A stretch of DNA of 64,000 nt from Exiguobacterium sp. s122 (GTDB taxonomy: Bacteria; Bacillota; Bacilli; Exiguobacteriales; Exiguobacteriaceae). The position numbers and the translations under genes were made by a program. The DNA lies in NCBI RefSeq assembly GCF_018618475.1, contig NZ_JACSMD010000001.1, positions 806,001 through 870,000 on the forward strand, given 5' to 3'. This document shows, piece by piece, positions 9,176-18,149 of this stretch. Each line of letters begins with the position of its first letter. Within the stretch, counting starts at the first letter, position 1. Below the pieces are notes generated by a model. It was given only the letters and a program-made list of their open reading frames with translations, had not been told where the DNA came from and did no database searches.

Positions 9176-9685
9176 ATGAGTAAACGCTATTTTTTTGAAG
9201 AAGTTCGTCAATTCCATGAAACGTTCGGACACCCGGAAGCGAAGACGCCGCAACCACTCGTCCTCGACCGCGCCGTCAAACGCTCGGTCTGGACGGCCGA
9301 AGAAGCGGTCGTGGAGTTTTTACATCAATCGTCTCGTAACGAAGCGGAATTTTTAGAGGCCGTCGCCACCTTCAAGCAAGGACTGGATCAAGCGGTCGAC
9401 AAGTCGTTATCGATGCCGTTGCCTGAATCTGACGTCGAACGTCTCGTCGGACAAGGCGACGCGCTCACAGACGCGCTTTATTTCGTCATGGGTAGCTTCG
9501 TCGAGCTCGGGCTTGATCCGGTGCCGTTGTTTGAAATCGTACAACGGGCGAATATGGCGAAACTCGGACCGGACGGTAAACCGATTTTGCGCAAATCGGA
9601 CAACAAAATCATGAAGCCAGAAGGGTGGATGCCGCCTGAGCCGCAACTTGAGGCTGAGGTTCTCCGACAGATGGCAAAAAAATAA
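9176..9685 (+). CDS. MazG-like nucleotide pyrophosphohydrolase
   Basis: A 169-residue all-alpha protein of the PRA-PH/MazG-like (PF01503) group, expected to hydrolyse a nucleoside triphosphate or related compound to monophosphate and pyrophosphate. The metal-binding acids are in the usual two helices: Glu42, Glu43 and Glu47 in AEEAVVEF, then Asp95 and Asp99 in GDALTDALYF. The helix is followed by NMAK (126-129) and a conserved loop ending in KPEGW. Substrate unknown; a housecleaning role is the common guess. Related proteins are sometimes mislabelled as HAD hydrolases. Confidence 0.8.
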   Translation: MSKRYFFEEVRQFHETFGHPEAKTPQPLVLDRAVKRSVWTAEEAVVEFLHQSSRNEAEFLEAVATFKQGLDQAVDKSLSMPLPESDVERLVGQGDALTDALYFVMGSFVELGLDPVPLFEIVQRANMAKLGPDGKPILRKSDNKIMKPEGWMPPEPQLEAEVLRQMAKK

Positions 9686-9718
9686 AAGTAGGTGGTCGCG
9701 ACCACCTACTTTTATTTT
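9679..9718. terminator. Bidirectional terminator
   Basis: Perfect palindrome with arms AAAAGTAGGTGGTCG and its complement flanked by A and T runs, between two convergent genes. Confidence 0.9.
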
Positions 9719-10983
9719 GCATCAACGGAAGCGAATTCCGCTGCATGAGACCCGGCGCAATGTCCAGTCGTGAATGCGGCCGTGATGTTATAGCCTCCTG
9801 TATAACCGTGGATATCGAGCACTTCGCCGGCGAAGAAGAGGCCGGGTGCTTTTTTAGACATCATCGTTTGCGGGGCGATTTCCTTGACGGAGACGCCGCC
9901 GCCCGTGACGAACGCCTTATCAAAATCGAGCGTCCCGATGGCGTGGAGTTCAAATGTCTTAAGTCTTGTCGCGAAGTCGAGGACCGATTGTTTCTTCAAT
10001 TGGCTTGCATCTTCATCTCCGAACGCAAGTGCCGTGAGCAACAAATCGAGCATCCGTTCCGGGATGAAGCCTTTCCAGACGTTTTTGACCGCTCGTTTCG
10101 GTTGTGATTGCACTTGTTTGAATAGCTCTTGATACAGCTCGTCGCGCGTCATGTCTGGGAACAAATCGAGCGACATCGTCACGACACGTTCTTTGCTACG
10201 TTTCCGCTCTTTAATCGTGTACTGGCTACAGCGAAGGGCAATCGGTCCGGAGATGCCGAAATGTGTAAAAATCATATCCCCGCGATGCGTCTTGATCGGT
10301 TTTCCTTTTTTACCGTGGACGGTGAGCGCGACGTCTCGGAGCGAGAGCCCTTGTAATTCCTTCGTCCCGATGAAGGCGTCGTTCAATTTGATTGGCACTT
10401 CGGTCGGAAACAGCTCGGTGATCGTATGACCGGCCTTCTCGGCCCACGGGTATCCGTCACCGGTCGACCCGGTATGTGGGACCGACTGTCCGCCGACGGC
10501 GATGACGCATGCGTTCGCCTCGATGCGTTCGCCGTCCTCAAGTTCGACGGCTGCGAACTCGTTTTCTTCATTAAAATGGAGCGTCTTCACTTTGGCATTC
10601 TTTCGAATCTCGACTCCGAGGTCGTCGATGGCACGGAGCAACGTGTTGACGACGTCTTGTGCCTTGTCGGTCACCGGGAACATCCGGCCGTTGTCTTCTT
10701 CTTTTAACGGGATGCCGAACCCGGTGAACAAATCGATAATCGACTGGTTATCGAACTGGGCGAGGGCGCTATAGAGAAAACGACCGTTACCCGGGATGAA
10801 CTGAACGAGTTCGTCGACAGGCTTGCGATTCGTCACATTGCAACGGCCGCCGCCCGAGATGGCGAGTTTACGCCCGAGTTTGGAACCTTTATCGATCAGG
10901 AGCGTGCGCGCGCCGGCTTTCGCGGCGGCATAAGTCGCCATGAGCCCGCTCGGCCCGCCTCCGATGATGATGACGTCTTTCAT
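9712..10983 (-). CDS. ytfP: FAD-dependent oxidoreductase, YtfP/HI0933 family
   Basis: A 423-residue flavoprotein of the HI0933-like (PF03486) family. The FAD-binding GGGPSGLMA follows the first beta strand, and the family motif SGGGRCNVTN is present near residue 45. A C-terminal GEVLDIHGYTGGYN segment closes the FAD site. The reaction is not known for this family. The frame extends 50 codons further upstream, but MKDVIIIGGG at 10983 is the normal start and the extension runs over the promoter region of the divergent ytgP gene. Confidence 0.85.
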   Translation of the reverse strand: MKDVIIIGGGPSGLMATYAAAKAGARTLLIDKGSKLGRKLAISGGGRCNVTNRKPVDELVQFIPGNGRFLYSALAQFDNQSIIDLFTGFGIPLKEEDNGRMFPVTDKAQDVVNTLLRAIDDLGVEIRKNAKVKTLHFNEENEFAAVELEDGERIEANACVIAVGGQSVPHTGSTGDGYPWAEKAGHTITELFPTEVPIKLNDAFIGTKELQGLSLRDVALTVHGKKGKPIKTHRGDMIFTHFGISGPIALRCSQYTIKERKRSKERVVTMSLDLFPDMTRDELYQELFKQVQSQPKRAVKNVWKGFIPERMLDLLLTALAFGDEDASQLKKQSVLDFATRLKTFELHAIGTLDFDKAFVTGGGVSVKEIAPQTMMSKKAPGLFFAGEVLDIHGYTGGYNITAAFTTGHCAGSHAAEFASVDAK

Positions 10984-11054
10984 GATGGTATACCTCGTTT
11001 CTATCAAATCAATTGGTAAAATTATCGTAACTTTATTATCCGCAACAGTAAGAG

Positions 11055-11060
11055 TATAAT
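11055..11060 (+). promoter_or_regulatory. -10 element ahead of ytgP
   Basis: TATAAT at 11055-11060, 64 bases upstream of the ytgP start; no convincing -35 element is visible. Confidence 0.4.
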
Positions 11061-11123
11061 GAGAAACAGTTGTTTTGTAAAACGAAGTTATTTTAGGAAG
11101 AACCGAATAGATGGAGGTAACGC

Positions 11124-12821
11124 ATGTCATCAAGCGTCAAACAAGATACAGGAAGAGAGTCCTTCGTCAGAGGAACGCTCCTTCTATCCGCCGGGAACTT
11201 GATTTCCCGGATGCTCGGGTTGTTATATACGTTCCCGTTCCAAGCGATGGTCGGGATTGCCGGGGTCACGCTTTATCAAGCGGCGTATACGTATTACGCA
11301 CTCATGATTGCCATCTCGACAGCGGGTATCCCGGTTGCCGTCTCGAAGTTTATCGCCAAGTATAATGCACTCGGCGAATATGGAACGAGTCAACGGTTGT
11401 TCCGTCAAGGGATGAAGCTCATGCTCGCCACCGGTGTCGTTGCGTTTCTCATGTTATTTTTCGCGGCGCCGTGGCTCTCAGAGCTCATGGTCCGTAACTC
11501 TGACAACAATCAACAATATGTTGATTCGCTCACGCTCGTCACGCGCAGCGTCAGTTTCGCATTACTGCTCATCCCGGCGATGAGCATGGTTCGTGGTTAC
11601 TTCCAAGGCCATCAGGATATGGCCCCAACGGCGATTTCGCAAGTCATTGAACAAATCGTCCGCATCTTGTTCCTACTGAGCGGGACGATGCTCGTCTTGT
11701 TCGTCATGGCTGATTCAGAGTGGATTCGTCCGCTTGCTGACACACTCGGAGGCACCGGTGCGGTCGAGACGACGGAGTTGAACGGACTGAAAGTACTCGC
11801 CGTCACGATTGCGACGTTTAGTGCGTTCATCGGTGCGATTGGAAGTATCGTCGTGCTCGCCATTTACTGGCGGAAACGGAAAGCGATTCATCGTCAGACG
11901 GAAAATCCGGCTGGAACCCCGGTCCGTTCGATGAAATCGCTCTTACTCGAATTGCTCAGTTATTCGATTCCAATCGTCATGGTCGGACTGTCGACACCAC
12001 TCTATCAATTTGTCGATCAGTTGACGATGGTGAACACGCTCCTCAACTCAGGGAAGACCGTGTCCGAGGCGACGTCGGCGTTCGGTTTCTTGACCGGGAA
12101 CGCCCATAAGATCGTCTTGATTCCTGTCTCGATTGCCGCGAGTGTATCGATGGCGACCATCCCGCTCGTCACGCGGTCGTTCACGCACGGAGACATGACG
12201 AAAGTGCGCAATCAAGTGAACCATATTTTCCAAGTGTCGTTCTTCGTGACGATTCCGGCGGTCATCGGTCTCGTTGCATTGGCTGAACCGTTGTTCGGGA
12301 CGTTGTTCCCACGTGACCGGGAAGGCTGGGTGTATTTACTTCACTACGCACCGAGCGCCTTCTTCTTAGCGTATTATTCGGTCGCCGCAGCGATTCTGCA
12401 AGGAATCAACCGTCAATACTTCACCATCTTCGCCACGGCGATGGGACTTTTAGCGAAAATCGTCCTGAACGTCCCGTTCGTCTATGTACTCGGCGGCATT
12501 GGGGCCGGATATGCGACGATTGCCGGCTATATCGTCGCCATCGTGCTCATGGTTTGGAAGATTCAACGGGCTCTACATTTCCCGTATAAACAGTTGCTTC
12601 GCCGGACGATGCTCATGTTTGCGATGGGGGCTGTCATGTTTATCGTCGTCTATGGATCGTTGTTCCTCACGTTGAACGAAGAACCGAGCTGGGGAAATGA
12701 TATCCTCGCGACGTTCGTCGGATTCGGTCTTGGTCTCGTCGTCTATGGGTACCTCGGTTGGCGAAGTCATTTGGCCGGTAAGTTGTTAGGGAAACGATTC
12801 AAGTATCGGAGGAAAGCATAA
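11124..12821 (+). CDS. ytgP: Polysaccharide/lipid II flippase family protein YtgP
   Basis: A 565-residue membrane protein of the MOP superfamily (MATE/SpoVB/MurJ-like) with about 14 hydrophobic helices. It is closest in context to B. subtilis YtgP, which can act as the lipid II flippase MurJ and moves peptidoglycan precursor across the membrane. The N-terminal RGTLLLSAGNLISRMLG segment is characteristic. ATG 11124 has GGAGG seven bases upstream. Its stop codon overlaps the start of the next gene by one base, so ytgP and rsuA form an operon, as in Bacillus. Confidence 0.88.
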   Translation: MSSSVKQDTGRESFVRGTLLLSAGNLISRMLGLLYTFPFQAMVGIAGVTLYQAAYTYYALMIAISTAGIPVAVSKFIAKYNALGEYGTSQRLFRQGMKLMLATGVVAFLMLFFAAPWLSELMVRNSDNNQQYVDSLTLVTRSVSFALLLIPAMSMVRGYFQGHQDMAPTAISQVIEQIVRILFLLSGTMLVLFVMADSEWIRPLADTLGGTGAVETTELNGLKVLAVTIATFSAFIGAIGSIVVLAIYWRKRKAIHRQTENPAGTPVRSMKSLLLELLSYSIPIVMVGLSTPLYQFVDQLTMVNTLLNSGKTVSEATSAFGFLTGNAHKIVLIPVSIAASVSMATIPLVTRSFTHGDMTKVRNQVNHIFQVSFFVTIPAVIGLVALAEPLFGTLFPRDREGWVYLLHYAPSAFFLAYYSVAAAILQGINRQYFTIFATAMGLLAKIVLNVPFVYVLGGIGAGYATIAGYIVAIVLMVWKIQRALHFPYKQLLRRTMLMFAMGAVMFIVVYGSLFLTLNEEPSWGNDILATFVGFGLGLVVYGYLGWRSHLAGKLLGKRFKYRRKA

Positions 12822-13531
12822 TGCGGATTGATAAATTGTTAGCGAATATGGGTTACGGTTCACGAAAAGACGTCAAGATTTTACTGAAGCAAGGCGTCGT
12901 CCGAATCGACGACCAAGTCGTCAAAGACGCCAAGCGGCAAGTTAAACTCGAGACGGAACGCGTGACCGTTTATGGCGACGTGGTCGAGTATCGTCCGTTC
13001 GTCTACCTCATGATGAACAAACCGGAAGGGGTCGTCAGTGCGACCGAGGACCAAGTCGAGACGACGGTCATCGAACTGATTGATCCGTCCTATGCGCATT
13101 ATGAACTGTTTCCGGTCGGACGACTCGACAAGGATACGACGGGACTGCTGTTGTTAACGAATGACGGGGCGTTCAATCACGCGCTCATGTCCCCACGAAA
13201 ACACGTCGATAAAGTGTATGTCGCTGAAGTCGATGGCGAGATGACCGTCGAGGAGGTGCGTCGATTCGCTGAAGGCGTCGAACTCGAAGATGGGTATACG
13301 ACGAAGCCGGCTCGTCTCGAAGTCATCAGCCGGAACGGACGTCGTTCGACGATTCGCTTGACGTTGTCTGAAGGGAAATATCATCAAGTGAAACGAATGG
13401 TGGCGGCTGTCGGCAAACACGTCGAGCGGCTCGAGCGCATTCAAATTGGGACACTCGAACTTGACCCTACGCTTGAGCGAGGGGCGTACCGAGAGTTGAC
13501 GACGGAAGAGCTTGACCGTTTATTATCCTAA
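12821..13531 (+). CDS. rsuA: 16S rRNA pseudouridine synthase, RsuA family
   Basis: A 236-residue RNA pseudouridine synthase. Residues 1-50 form an S4 RNA-binding domain (MRIDKLLANMGYGSRK), and the catalytic Asp103 is in the family motif GRLDKDTTG. RsuA-type enzymes usually isomerise U516 of 16S rRNA. The stop of ytgP and the start share TAATG, with GGAGG upstream, giving coupled translation. The same pairing (ytgP-ytzG) is found in Bacillus. RluB/E-type specificity cannot be ruled out from sequence alone. Confidence 0.87.
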   Translation: MRIDKLLANMGYGSRKDVKILLKQGVVRIDDQVVKDAKRQVKLETERVTVYGDVVEYRPFVYLMMNKPEGVVSATEDQVETTVIELIDPSYAHYELFPVGRLDKDTTGLLLLTNDGAFNHALMSPRKHVDKVYVAEVDGEMTVEEVRRFAEGVELEDGYTTKPARLEVISRNGRRSTIRLTLSEGKYHQVKRMVAAVGKHVERLERIQIGTLELDPTLERGAYRELTTEELDRLLS

Positions 13532-13536
13532 TCACG

Positions 13537-13570
13537 AGGTCGATGGACGAGAGGTTCATCGACCTTTCTT
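13537..13570 (+). terminator. Terminator of ytgP-rsuA
   Basis: Stem AGGTCGATG / CATCGACCT with an 11-base loop followed by TTTCTT. Confidence 0.75.
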
Positions 13571-13615
13571 ATACAAAAAAAGAAGCCTCGAGTGAGACTT
13601 CTGCGTAATTTTTAT

Positions 13616-13837
13616 TCAATTTGCCGTCTTCAATGACCGTTTTGAAGCGGTCCACGTGCCACGACTTGGACTCTCAACAAGATTGTTGTATTCAAGCACG
13701 TTCAAATCACGCTGTACCGTGCGCGATGTGATTCCGAACTCTTCTACTAGTTCTGAAGTGGTGACGCATTCCCTTTCGTTAATGAACAAATAAATGGACT
13801 TGATGCGGGTTAGCATACGATCTGTTGAACCTTTCAT
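13616..13837 (-). CDS. ytzE: DeoR-type HTH mini-regulator YtzE
   Basis: A 73-residue protein made of little more than a DeoR-type winged helix-turn-helix: LVEEFGITSRTVQRDLNVLE is the turn and recognition helix. It lacks the sugar-binding domain of full DeoR regulators, as does B. subtilis YtzE of the same length and neighbourhood. An ATG five codons upstream falls inside the ribosome site GGGAGG, so the start is 13837. It is divergent from pepV, and a good sigma-A promoter precedes it. Target genes unknown. Confidence 0.85.
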   Translation of the reverse strand: MKGSTDRMLTRIKSIYLFINERECVTTSELVEEFGITSRTVQRDLNVLEYNNLVESPSRGTWTASKRSLKTAN

Positions 13838-13929
13838 TGGATGACCTCCCAATGCGTAGAATGGTAAACAAAAAACCGACAGACGACAAAATGAAATATG
13901 AAATTGTTATTTTCTAAAATTACACCTTT

Positions 13930-13957
13930 AGTATACCGCTCTCTGATAGAATTGCAA
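13930..13957 (-). promoter_or_regulatory. ytzE promoter
   Basis: On the minus strand TTGCAA (13957-13952), a 16-base spacer and TATACT (13935-13930), 92 bases upstream of the start. Confidence 0.6.
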
Positions 13958-14045
13958 GGGAAAAGCACGAACGATTGAATTGTTAAGGAGATGTTACGAA
14001 CGTAAATATCGAATGAACGATTTGTAAAGTAGGGGAAAAGAGACT

Positions 14046-14090
14046 AAAAGACGAACGAAAAAAACTTTCCGAAATGAATGTTCGTCTTTC
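14046..14090. other. Inverted repeat in the ytzE-pepV intergenic region
   Basis: The 306 bases between ytzE and pepV hold no gene I can support. Apart from the ytzE promoter they contain ten-base arms AAAGACGAAC (14047-14056) and GTTCGTCTTT (14080-14089) 23 bases apart, ending just before a TATACT element at about 14102. It could be an operator, a leader hairpin or the terminator of a small RNA. Confidence 0.5.
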
Positions 14091-14143
14091 TAACATTTGG
14101 CTATACTAATAAAGGAGACAATATTCGCAAAGGGGAGATTGAC

Positions 14144-15529
14144 ATGAACTGGAGACAAGAAGTCGATACACGAAAAGAGGCGTTTTTGGACGACTTACAC
14201 GGGTTGCTCCGCATCCCAAGCATCCTCGACGAATCGAAAAGTGGTCCGAATGAGCCGTTCGGCCCAGACGTGCGCCGTGCCCTCGACTATATGTTCGAGC
14301 TTGGTCAGCGTGACGGATTTACGACGAAAGACGTCGGTGGCTATGCCGGACATCTCGAGTATGGAGAAGGAGACGAACTCGTCGGCATCCTTTGCCATTT
14401 AGACGTCGTACCGGCCGGTGAAGGGTGGACGTATGGGGCGTTCAATCCGACGATTGCGGACGGAAAGATTTATGCGCGCGGGAGCAACGACGATAAAGGG
14501 CCGTCGCTTGCCGCCTATTACGGGTTAAAGATTGTGAAAGAGCTCGGCTTGCCGCTTTCGAAACGGGTCCGACTGATCGCGGGTTGTGACGAGGAAAGTG
14601 AATGGCGCTGCGTGCGCGAGTATTTCAAGCATGAAGAGATGCCGACGTACGGATTCGCACCGGATGCCGATTTCCCGATCATTAACGCTGAAAAAGGGTT
14701 GTACGACGGGATTTTAAAACAAGTTCCGATTCAACGAGTACCAGGAGCAAAACATCAATTGATTTCGTTCGTGAGCGGAGAACGTCCGAACATGGTCCCG
14801 GACTTTGCCACGGCCGTCTTGAAGACAGACGAGGTGCTCGAAGAGAAGTTCGAAGCCTACCTCGAGAAATACGAGGCGGACGGGACTTGCGTCTATGACA
14901 AAGGAGAATATACGTTCACGATGCGAGGGGTTGCGGCCCATGCGATGGAGCCGGATAACGGTGTGAACGCGGCATACGTCCTTGCCGGCTTCTTGTTGCC
15001 GCTCCCGCTTGATATTCAAGGGGAACGGTACATTGAGTTCATTCGTCACGTCTTTGCGGACTCACGCGGAATCTCACTCGGCATTGAGGCGAGTGATGAG
15101 ACCGGGGACTTAACTGTCAACGGTGGCGTATTCCGTTATAACACGGATGAACGCACAGCGACGCTCAATATTCGCTATCCGTATACAGCGAAGTTCACAG
15201 AACGGTTGCAAAACTTAAAAGAAATCGCGCTCTCGTTCGGTTTCGAACTGTCGACACGGCAACATATGCCGCCGCATCACGTGGCAGAAGACCATCCGCT
15301 CGTCAAGACGTTACAAGCCGTGTACGAACGTCAAACCGGTGAATCGGCCAACTTGATGGCGATTGGTGGGGGTACTTACGCCCGGTCACTCGAGGCGGGT
15401 GTCGCGTTCGGGGCGTTGTTCCCTGGCGCGAAAGACGTGGCCCATCAAGTCGATGAATACATGGAAATTGAAGATTTATTACGGGCGGCTGCGATTTATG
15501 CGGAAGCCATCTATGAGCTCGCTAAATGA
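14144..15529 (+). CDS. pepV: Dipeptidase PepV
   Basis: A 461-residue M20 metallopeptidase of the PepV type, which cleaves dipeptides with an unblocked N-terminus in the cytoplasm. Zinc ligands are visible as His85 (CHLDVVPAG, with Asp87), Asp117 in SNDDKGP, the catalytic Glu150-Glu151 pair in GCDEESEW, and Asp174-Asp176 in APDADFP. The lid domain follows and GGGTYAR is the late family motif. ATG 14144 has AGGGGAG upstream; the longer frame from 14078 crosses the promoter. The Bacillus equivalent is YtjP. Confidence 0.93.
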   Translation: MNWRQEVDTRKEAFLDDLHGLLRIPSILDESKSGPNEPFGPDVRRALDYMFELGQRDGFTTKDVGGYAGHLEYGEGDELVGILCHLDVVPAGEGWTYGAFNPTIADGKIYARGSNDDKGPSLAAYYGLKIVKELGLPLSKRVRLIAGCDEESEWRCVREYFKHEEMPTYGFAPDADFPIINAEKGLYDGILKQVPIQRVPGAKHQLISFVSGERPNMVPDFATAVLKTDEVLEEKFEAYLEKYEADGTCVYDKGEYTFTMRGVAAHAMEPDNGVNAAYVLAGFLLPLPLDIQGERYIEFIRHVFADSRGISLGIEASDETGDLTVNGGVFRYNTDERTATLNIRYPYTAKFTERLQNLKEIALSFGFELSTRQHMPPHHVAEDHPLVKTLQAVYERQTGESANLMAIGGGTYARSLEAGVAFGALFPGAKDVAHQVDEYMEIEDLLRAAAIYAEAIYELAK

Positions 15530-15537
15530 AAACACGT

Positions 15538-15573
15538 AGAGAGCTGACTACATTGGTCAGCTCTCTGTCTATT
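15538..15573 (+). terminator. pepV terminator
   Basis: Eleven-base stem AGAGAGCTGAC / GTCAGCTCTCT with a seven-base loop; only a weak T tract follows, so read-through into the MFS gene is possible. Confidence 0.65.
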
Positions 15574-15589
15574 TGAAAGGAAGTTTATT

Positions 15590-16738
15590 GTGAATCAGCA
15601 AAAGCGGTTATATCAATCGATTTATGTTGCCATCTTCTTCGCCCAAGGTGCATTAATCCCTTACATGACGTTATTTTTTTCTCAAGCACGATTTGATTTG
15701 TCTCCGAGTGAGGTCGGGACGATCGTCGCGATTCTGCCAATCCTCTCCATTGGAGTGCAACCGGTATGGGGAATGCTCGCCGACCGGACCGGGCGCGTCC
15801 GAGCTTGGCTCGTCCTCGCGATGGTCGGTGCTGCCGCCCTCTCGATTACGTTCTTATTTGCGACAGCTTATTTATGGATCGTCTTGTTGATGGTCGCGTG
15901 GTCCGTCTTCCAATGCGCACACATCCCGCTCGTCGACATGATGACGCTCGATTATACGGCCCGCGCGAAAATCGATTACGGTGCGATTCGCCTCTACGGA
16001 TCAGCCGGTTTCGCCATCGCCGTCTTCATGATGGGTCGGATCGCCGATACGCCGTGGGGGCTTTCGAGCACGTTCCTCCTCAGTGCCATCGTTCTCGTCC
16101 TTGGAAGTATTGTCTTGCGCCGGATTGACGAGCCAGGGTTGACCCAAACGACGGTCGCACCGTTCGCCTGGTCCGCCGTTTGGAACGTGCCGTTTGTCGC
16201 TTTTTTAATCGGGGGCATGCTCGTCTTCGGTCCGATTTATGCGAACAACTATTATTTCGGCATCTATGTGACGAGTATCGGAGGGTCGACGACGCTCGTC
16301 GGAACATTGTTCCTCGTTGCCGTCTTGTGTGAGATTCCGTTCATGAAAGTGGCGCATCAAATCGTCCTAAAACTCGGGACGGTGAACGTACTCGCGGGGG
16401 CAGCGTTCATTTCGGCCGTTCGAAACGGGTGGCTCGCCCTTGAACCGCCGCTTCTCGTCGTCTGGATTTTAGCAATTGTCCAAGGACTCGTCGTCGGTTT
16501 ACTCATCCCGGTCGCCCTTCAGTTCGTGCGGAGCCTCGTCAGCTTGAATGTCACGTCGACAGCCATCGGCGTTTACATGGCACTTACATCCGGTTTGGCA
16601 ACGGCCGCGTTTAACCAGTTGAGTGGAATCATCATTGAAGTCGACAGCATCATTGGTGTATTTTGGATGTACACCGCAGTCAGTCTCCTTGGAGCGGTAC
16701 TCTTTTTAGGAATGAATCGGTTCCGTGAGAAAGGATGA
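15590..16738 (+). CDS. MFS transporter (MFS_1-like, LacY/nucleoside-permease type)
   Basis: A 382-residue transporter with about 12 membrane helices, of the MFS_1-like group that includes LacY- and phenylpropionate-permease-like carriers. The motif GMLADRTGRVR sits between helices 2 and 3, and IRLYGSAGFA before helix 5 is typical of this group. The start is GTG 15590 with AAAGGAAG upstream. It is followed by thpR with only five bases between stop and start, implying one operon through pulA. Substrate unknown. Confidence 0.8.
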   Translation: MNQQKRLYQSIYVAIFFAQGALIPYMTLFFSQARFDLSPSEVGTIVAILPILSIGVQPVWGMLADRTGRVRAWLVLAMVGAAALSITFLFATAYLWIVLLMVAWSVFQCAHIPLVDMMTLDYTARAKIDYGAIRLYGSAGFAIAVFMMGRIADTPWGLSSTFLLSAIVLVLGSIVLRRIDEPGLTQTTVAPFAWSAVWNVPFVAFLIGGMLVFGPIYANNYYFGIYVTSIGGSTTLVGTLFLVAVLCEIPFMKVAHQIVLKLGTVNVLAGAAFISAVRNGWLALEPPLLVVWILAIVQGLVVGLLIPVALQFVRSLVSLNVTSTAIGVYMALTSGLATAAFNQLSGIIIEVDSIIGVFWMYTAVSLLGAVLFLGMNRFREKG

Positions 16739-16743
16739 TTCCG

Positions 16744-17319
16744 ATGACGACCCATTATTTTATCGCACTACCGATGGAAGCAGACGAATTTGCACGCATT
16801 CAAAGGGAAGTGATCCCTTATTATTCTTACCGCCGCATCTATCGGCCGGACGAATTTCACTTGACTCTTCAATACCTTGGGGCGCTTGATGAGGACCAAG
16901 TCGAGACCGTGAAGGAAATCACGAAACACGTCGCGGATGAGACGAGACCGTTCACGTTGACGTTCGAACAAATCGATTTCTTCGGCCGGCCTGATCGTCC
17001 ACGCGTCTTGACAATTGTTCCTGAAGCGTCGCCTGCGCTCACTACCTTTGTAAGTGCACTACGGACACAGCTTCATGAGGAAATACCGGGCCTCGACCGG
17101 AAGTCGTTCGTCCCCCACGTCACGCTTGCGAAAAAGTGGGACAGTGGTCACGTGATCCCGCATCTCGCACCGACGTTTCAGATTACCGAAGCAATTGACG
17201 TAGCCGTCTTATATCGAATTAACCCAAGTCACACCCCTGCTTATGAAGCGGTGGATGTATTTCCGTTAACGCGCTCAGAGGAGGACACATGGCGATCCCG
17301 ATTAAAATTTTTGACGTAA
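16744..17319 (+). CDS. thpR: RNA 2',3'-cyclic phosphodiesterase (ThpR/LigT)
   Basis: A 191-residue member of the 2H phosphoesterase family, historically called 2'-5' RNA ligase, which opens 2',3'-cyclic phosphates at RNA ends. The two catalytic HxTx motifs are HLTL (residues 39-42) and HVTL (125-128). The ATG at 16744 is used rather than 16735 because AAAGG directly abuts the latter. The Bacillus homologue is YtlP. Its 3' end overlaps the next gene by 31 bases. Confidence 0.88.
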   Translation: MTTHYFIALPMEADEFARIQREVIPYYSYRRIYRPDEFHLTLQYLGALDEDQVETVKEITKHVADETRPFTLTFEQIDFFGRPDRPRVLTIVPEASPALTTFVSALRTQLHEEIPGLDRKSFVPHVTLAKKWDSGHVIPHLAPTFQITEAIDVAVLYRINPSHTPAYEAVDVFPLTRSEEDTWRSRLKFLT

Positions 17320-18128
17320 CGTCAAAATATGAACGTAACGTTTTAGACCAGTATAATCGTTATCAAGAATATATCGAATCGGACACGGCACGCATGCGGC
17401 GCTTGCACGAGCTCAACCGTCTAAATCCTCCGGAAGTTATTGAGTTTGATAACCCATGGTGGAAATTTTGGAAGAGAACGGAGCGCATCGAATTAGAACC
17501 GAACCCGTTGACCGATGCTCAGTTTCAGGCGCTTTTAGCGTCACGGAAGAAAGTACAAAAGTTACAGTTTGCTTGCGAAGGGGCGACGGAAGCGGACGTC
17601 CCGTTGCTCGCATTTTTACGAGACTTCGGCTACCGGCACATGTTGACGGAATGGAACGAACATCATTTCTTCATGTTCCGACCTGTCGTCCATTGGAACG
17701 GGGCGACGGTCGAACTGAGTCATCTTATCGTCGGACCGTCCCATCTTTATATCGTCGAATGGTTAGAAGGGGACCGAAGCATTTATCACATATCCAAAGC
17801 CAAGACGTGGATTCATCAACCGCTCAAAGGGGAAAATACTCGTGTAGTCAATCCACTCATCGCCTTGACACGAACAGAGGAAATTGTCCGTCTGTTTCTT
17901 CCGTCCTATGATGGGGTCATACAAAAAGTGACGGTGGCCCCGAACGGCTATTTCGATCATGTACCGACATCAAGCACGACGCAGTTCATCTCTCGGTCCG
18001 ATTACGACCAATGGATGAGACAAGTGAACGGACGTGCCCCGATCGTGAAAGCCCAACAAATTCGAGATGTGGCGACACTTCTAGACCAGACAGCACAGAT
18101 GCCGTTTCGACAATTTATGGATCAGTAG
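17289..18128 (+). CDS. ytlQ: YtlQ-like protein, possible nuclease-fold domain
   Basis: A 279-residue soluble protein lying, as in Bacillus, between the ThpR and pullulanase genes. The central part (about residues 100-200) alternates strands and helices, including GPSHLYIVEWLEGD, in a way that recalls NERD or restriction-endonuclease-like domains, but I cannot point to a full catalytic set. The N-terminus has a Trp-rich patch PWWKFWK at about residue 56. ATG 17289 lies inside the thpR coding region after GAGGAGG, indicating translational coupling. Function unknown. Confidence 0.7.
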   Translation: MAIPIKIFDVTSKYERNVLDQYNRYQEYIESDTARMRRLHELNRLNPPEVIEFDNPWWKFWKRTERIELEPNPLTDAQFQALLASRKKVQKLQFACEGATEADVPLLAFLRDFGYRHMLTEWNEHHFFMFRPVVHWNGATVELSHLIVGPSHLYIVEWLEGDRSIYHISKAKTWIHQPLKGENTRVVNPLIALTRTEEIVRLFLPSYDGVIQKVTVAPNGYFDHVPTSSTTQFISRSDYDQWMRQVNGRAPIVKAQQIRDVATLLDQTAQMPFRQFMDQ

Positions 18129-18149
18129 GTAGGAGAGGATGGAACGCGT

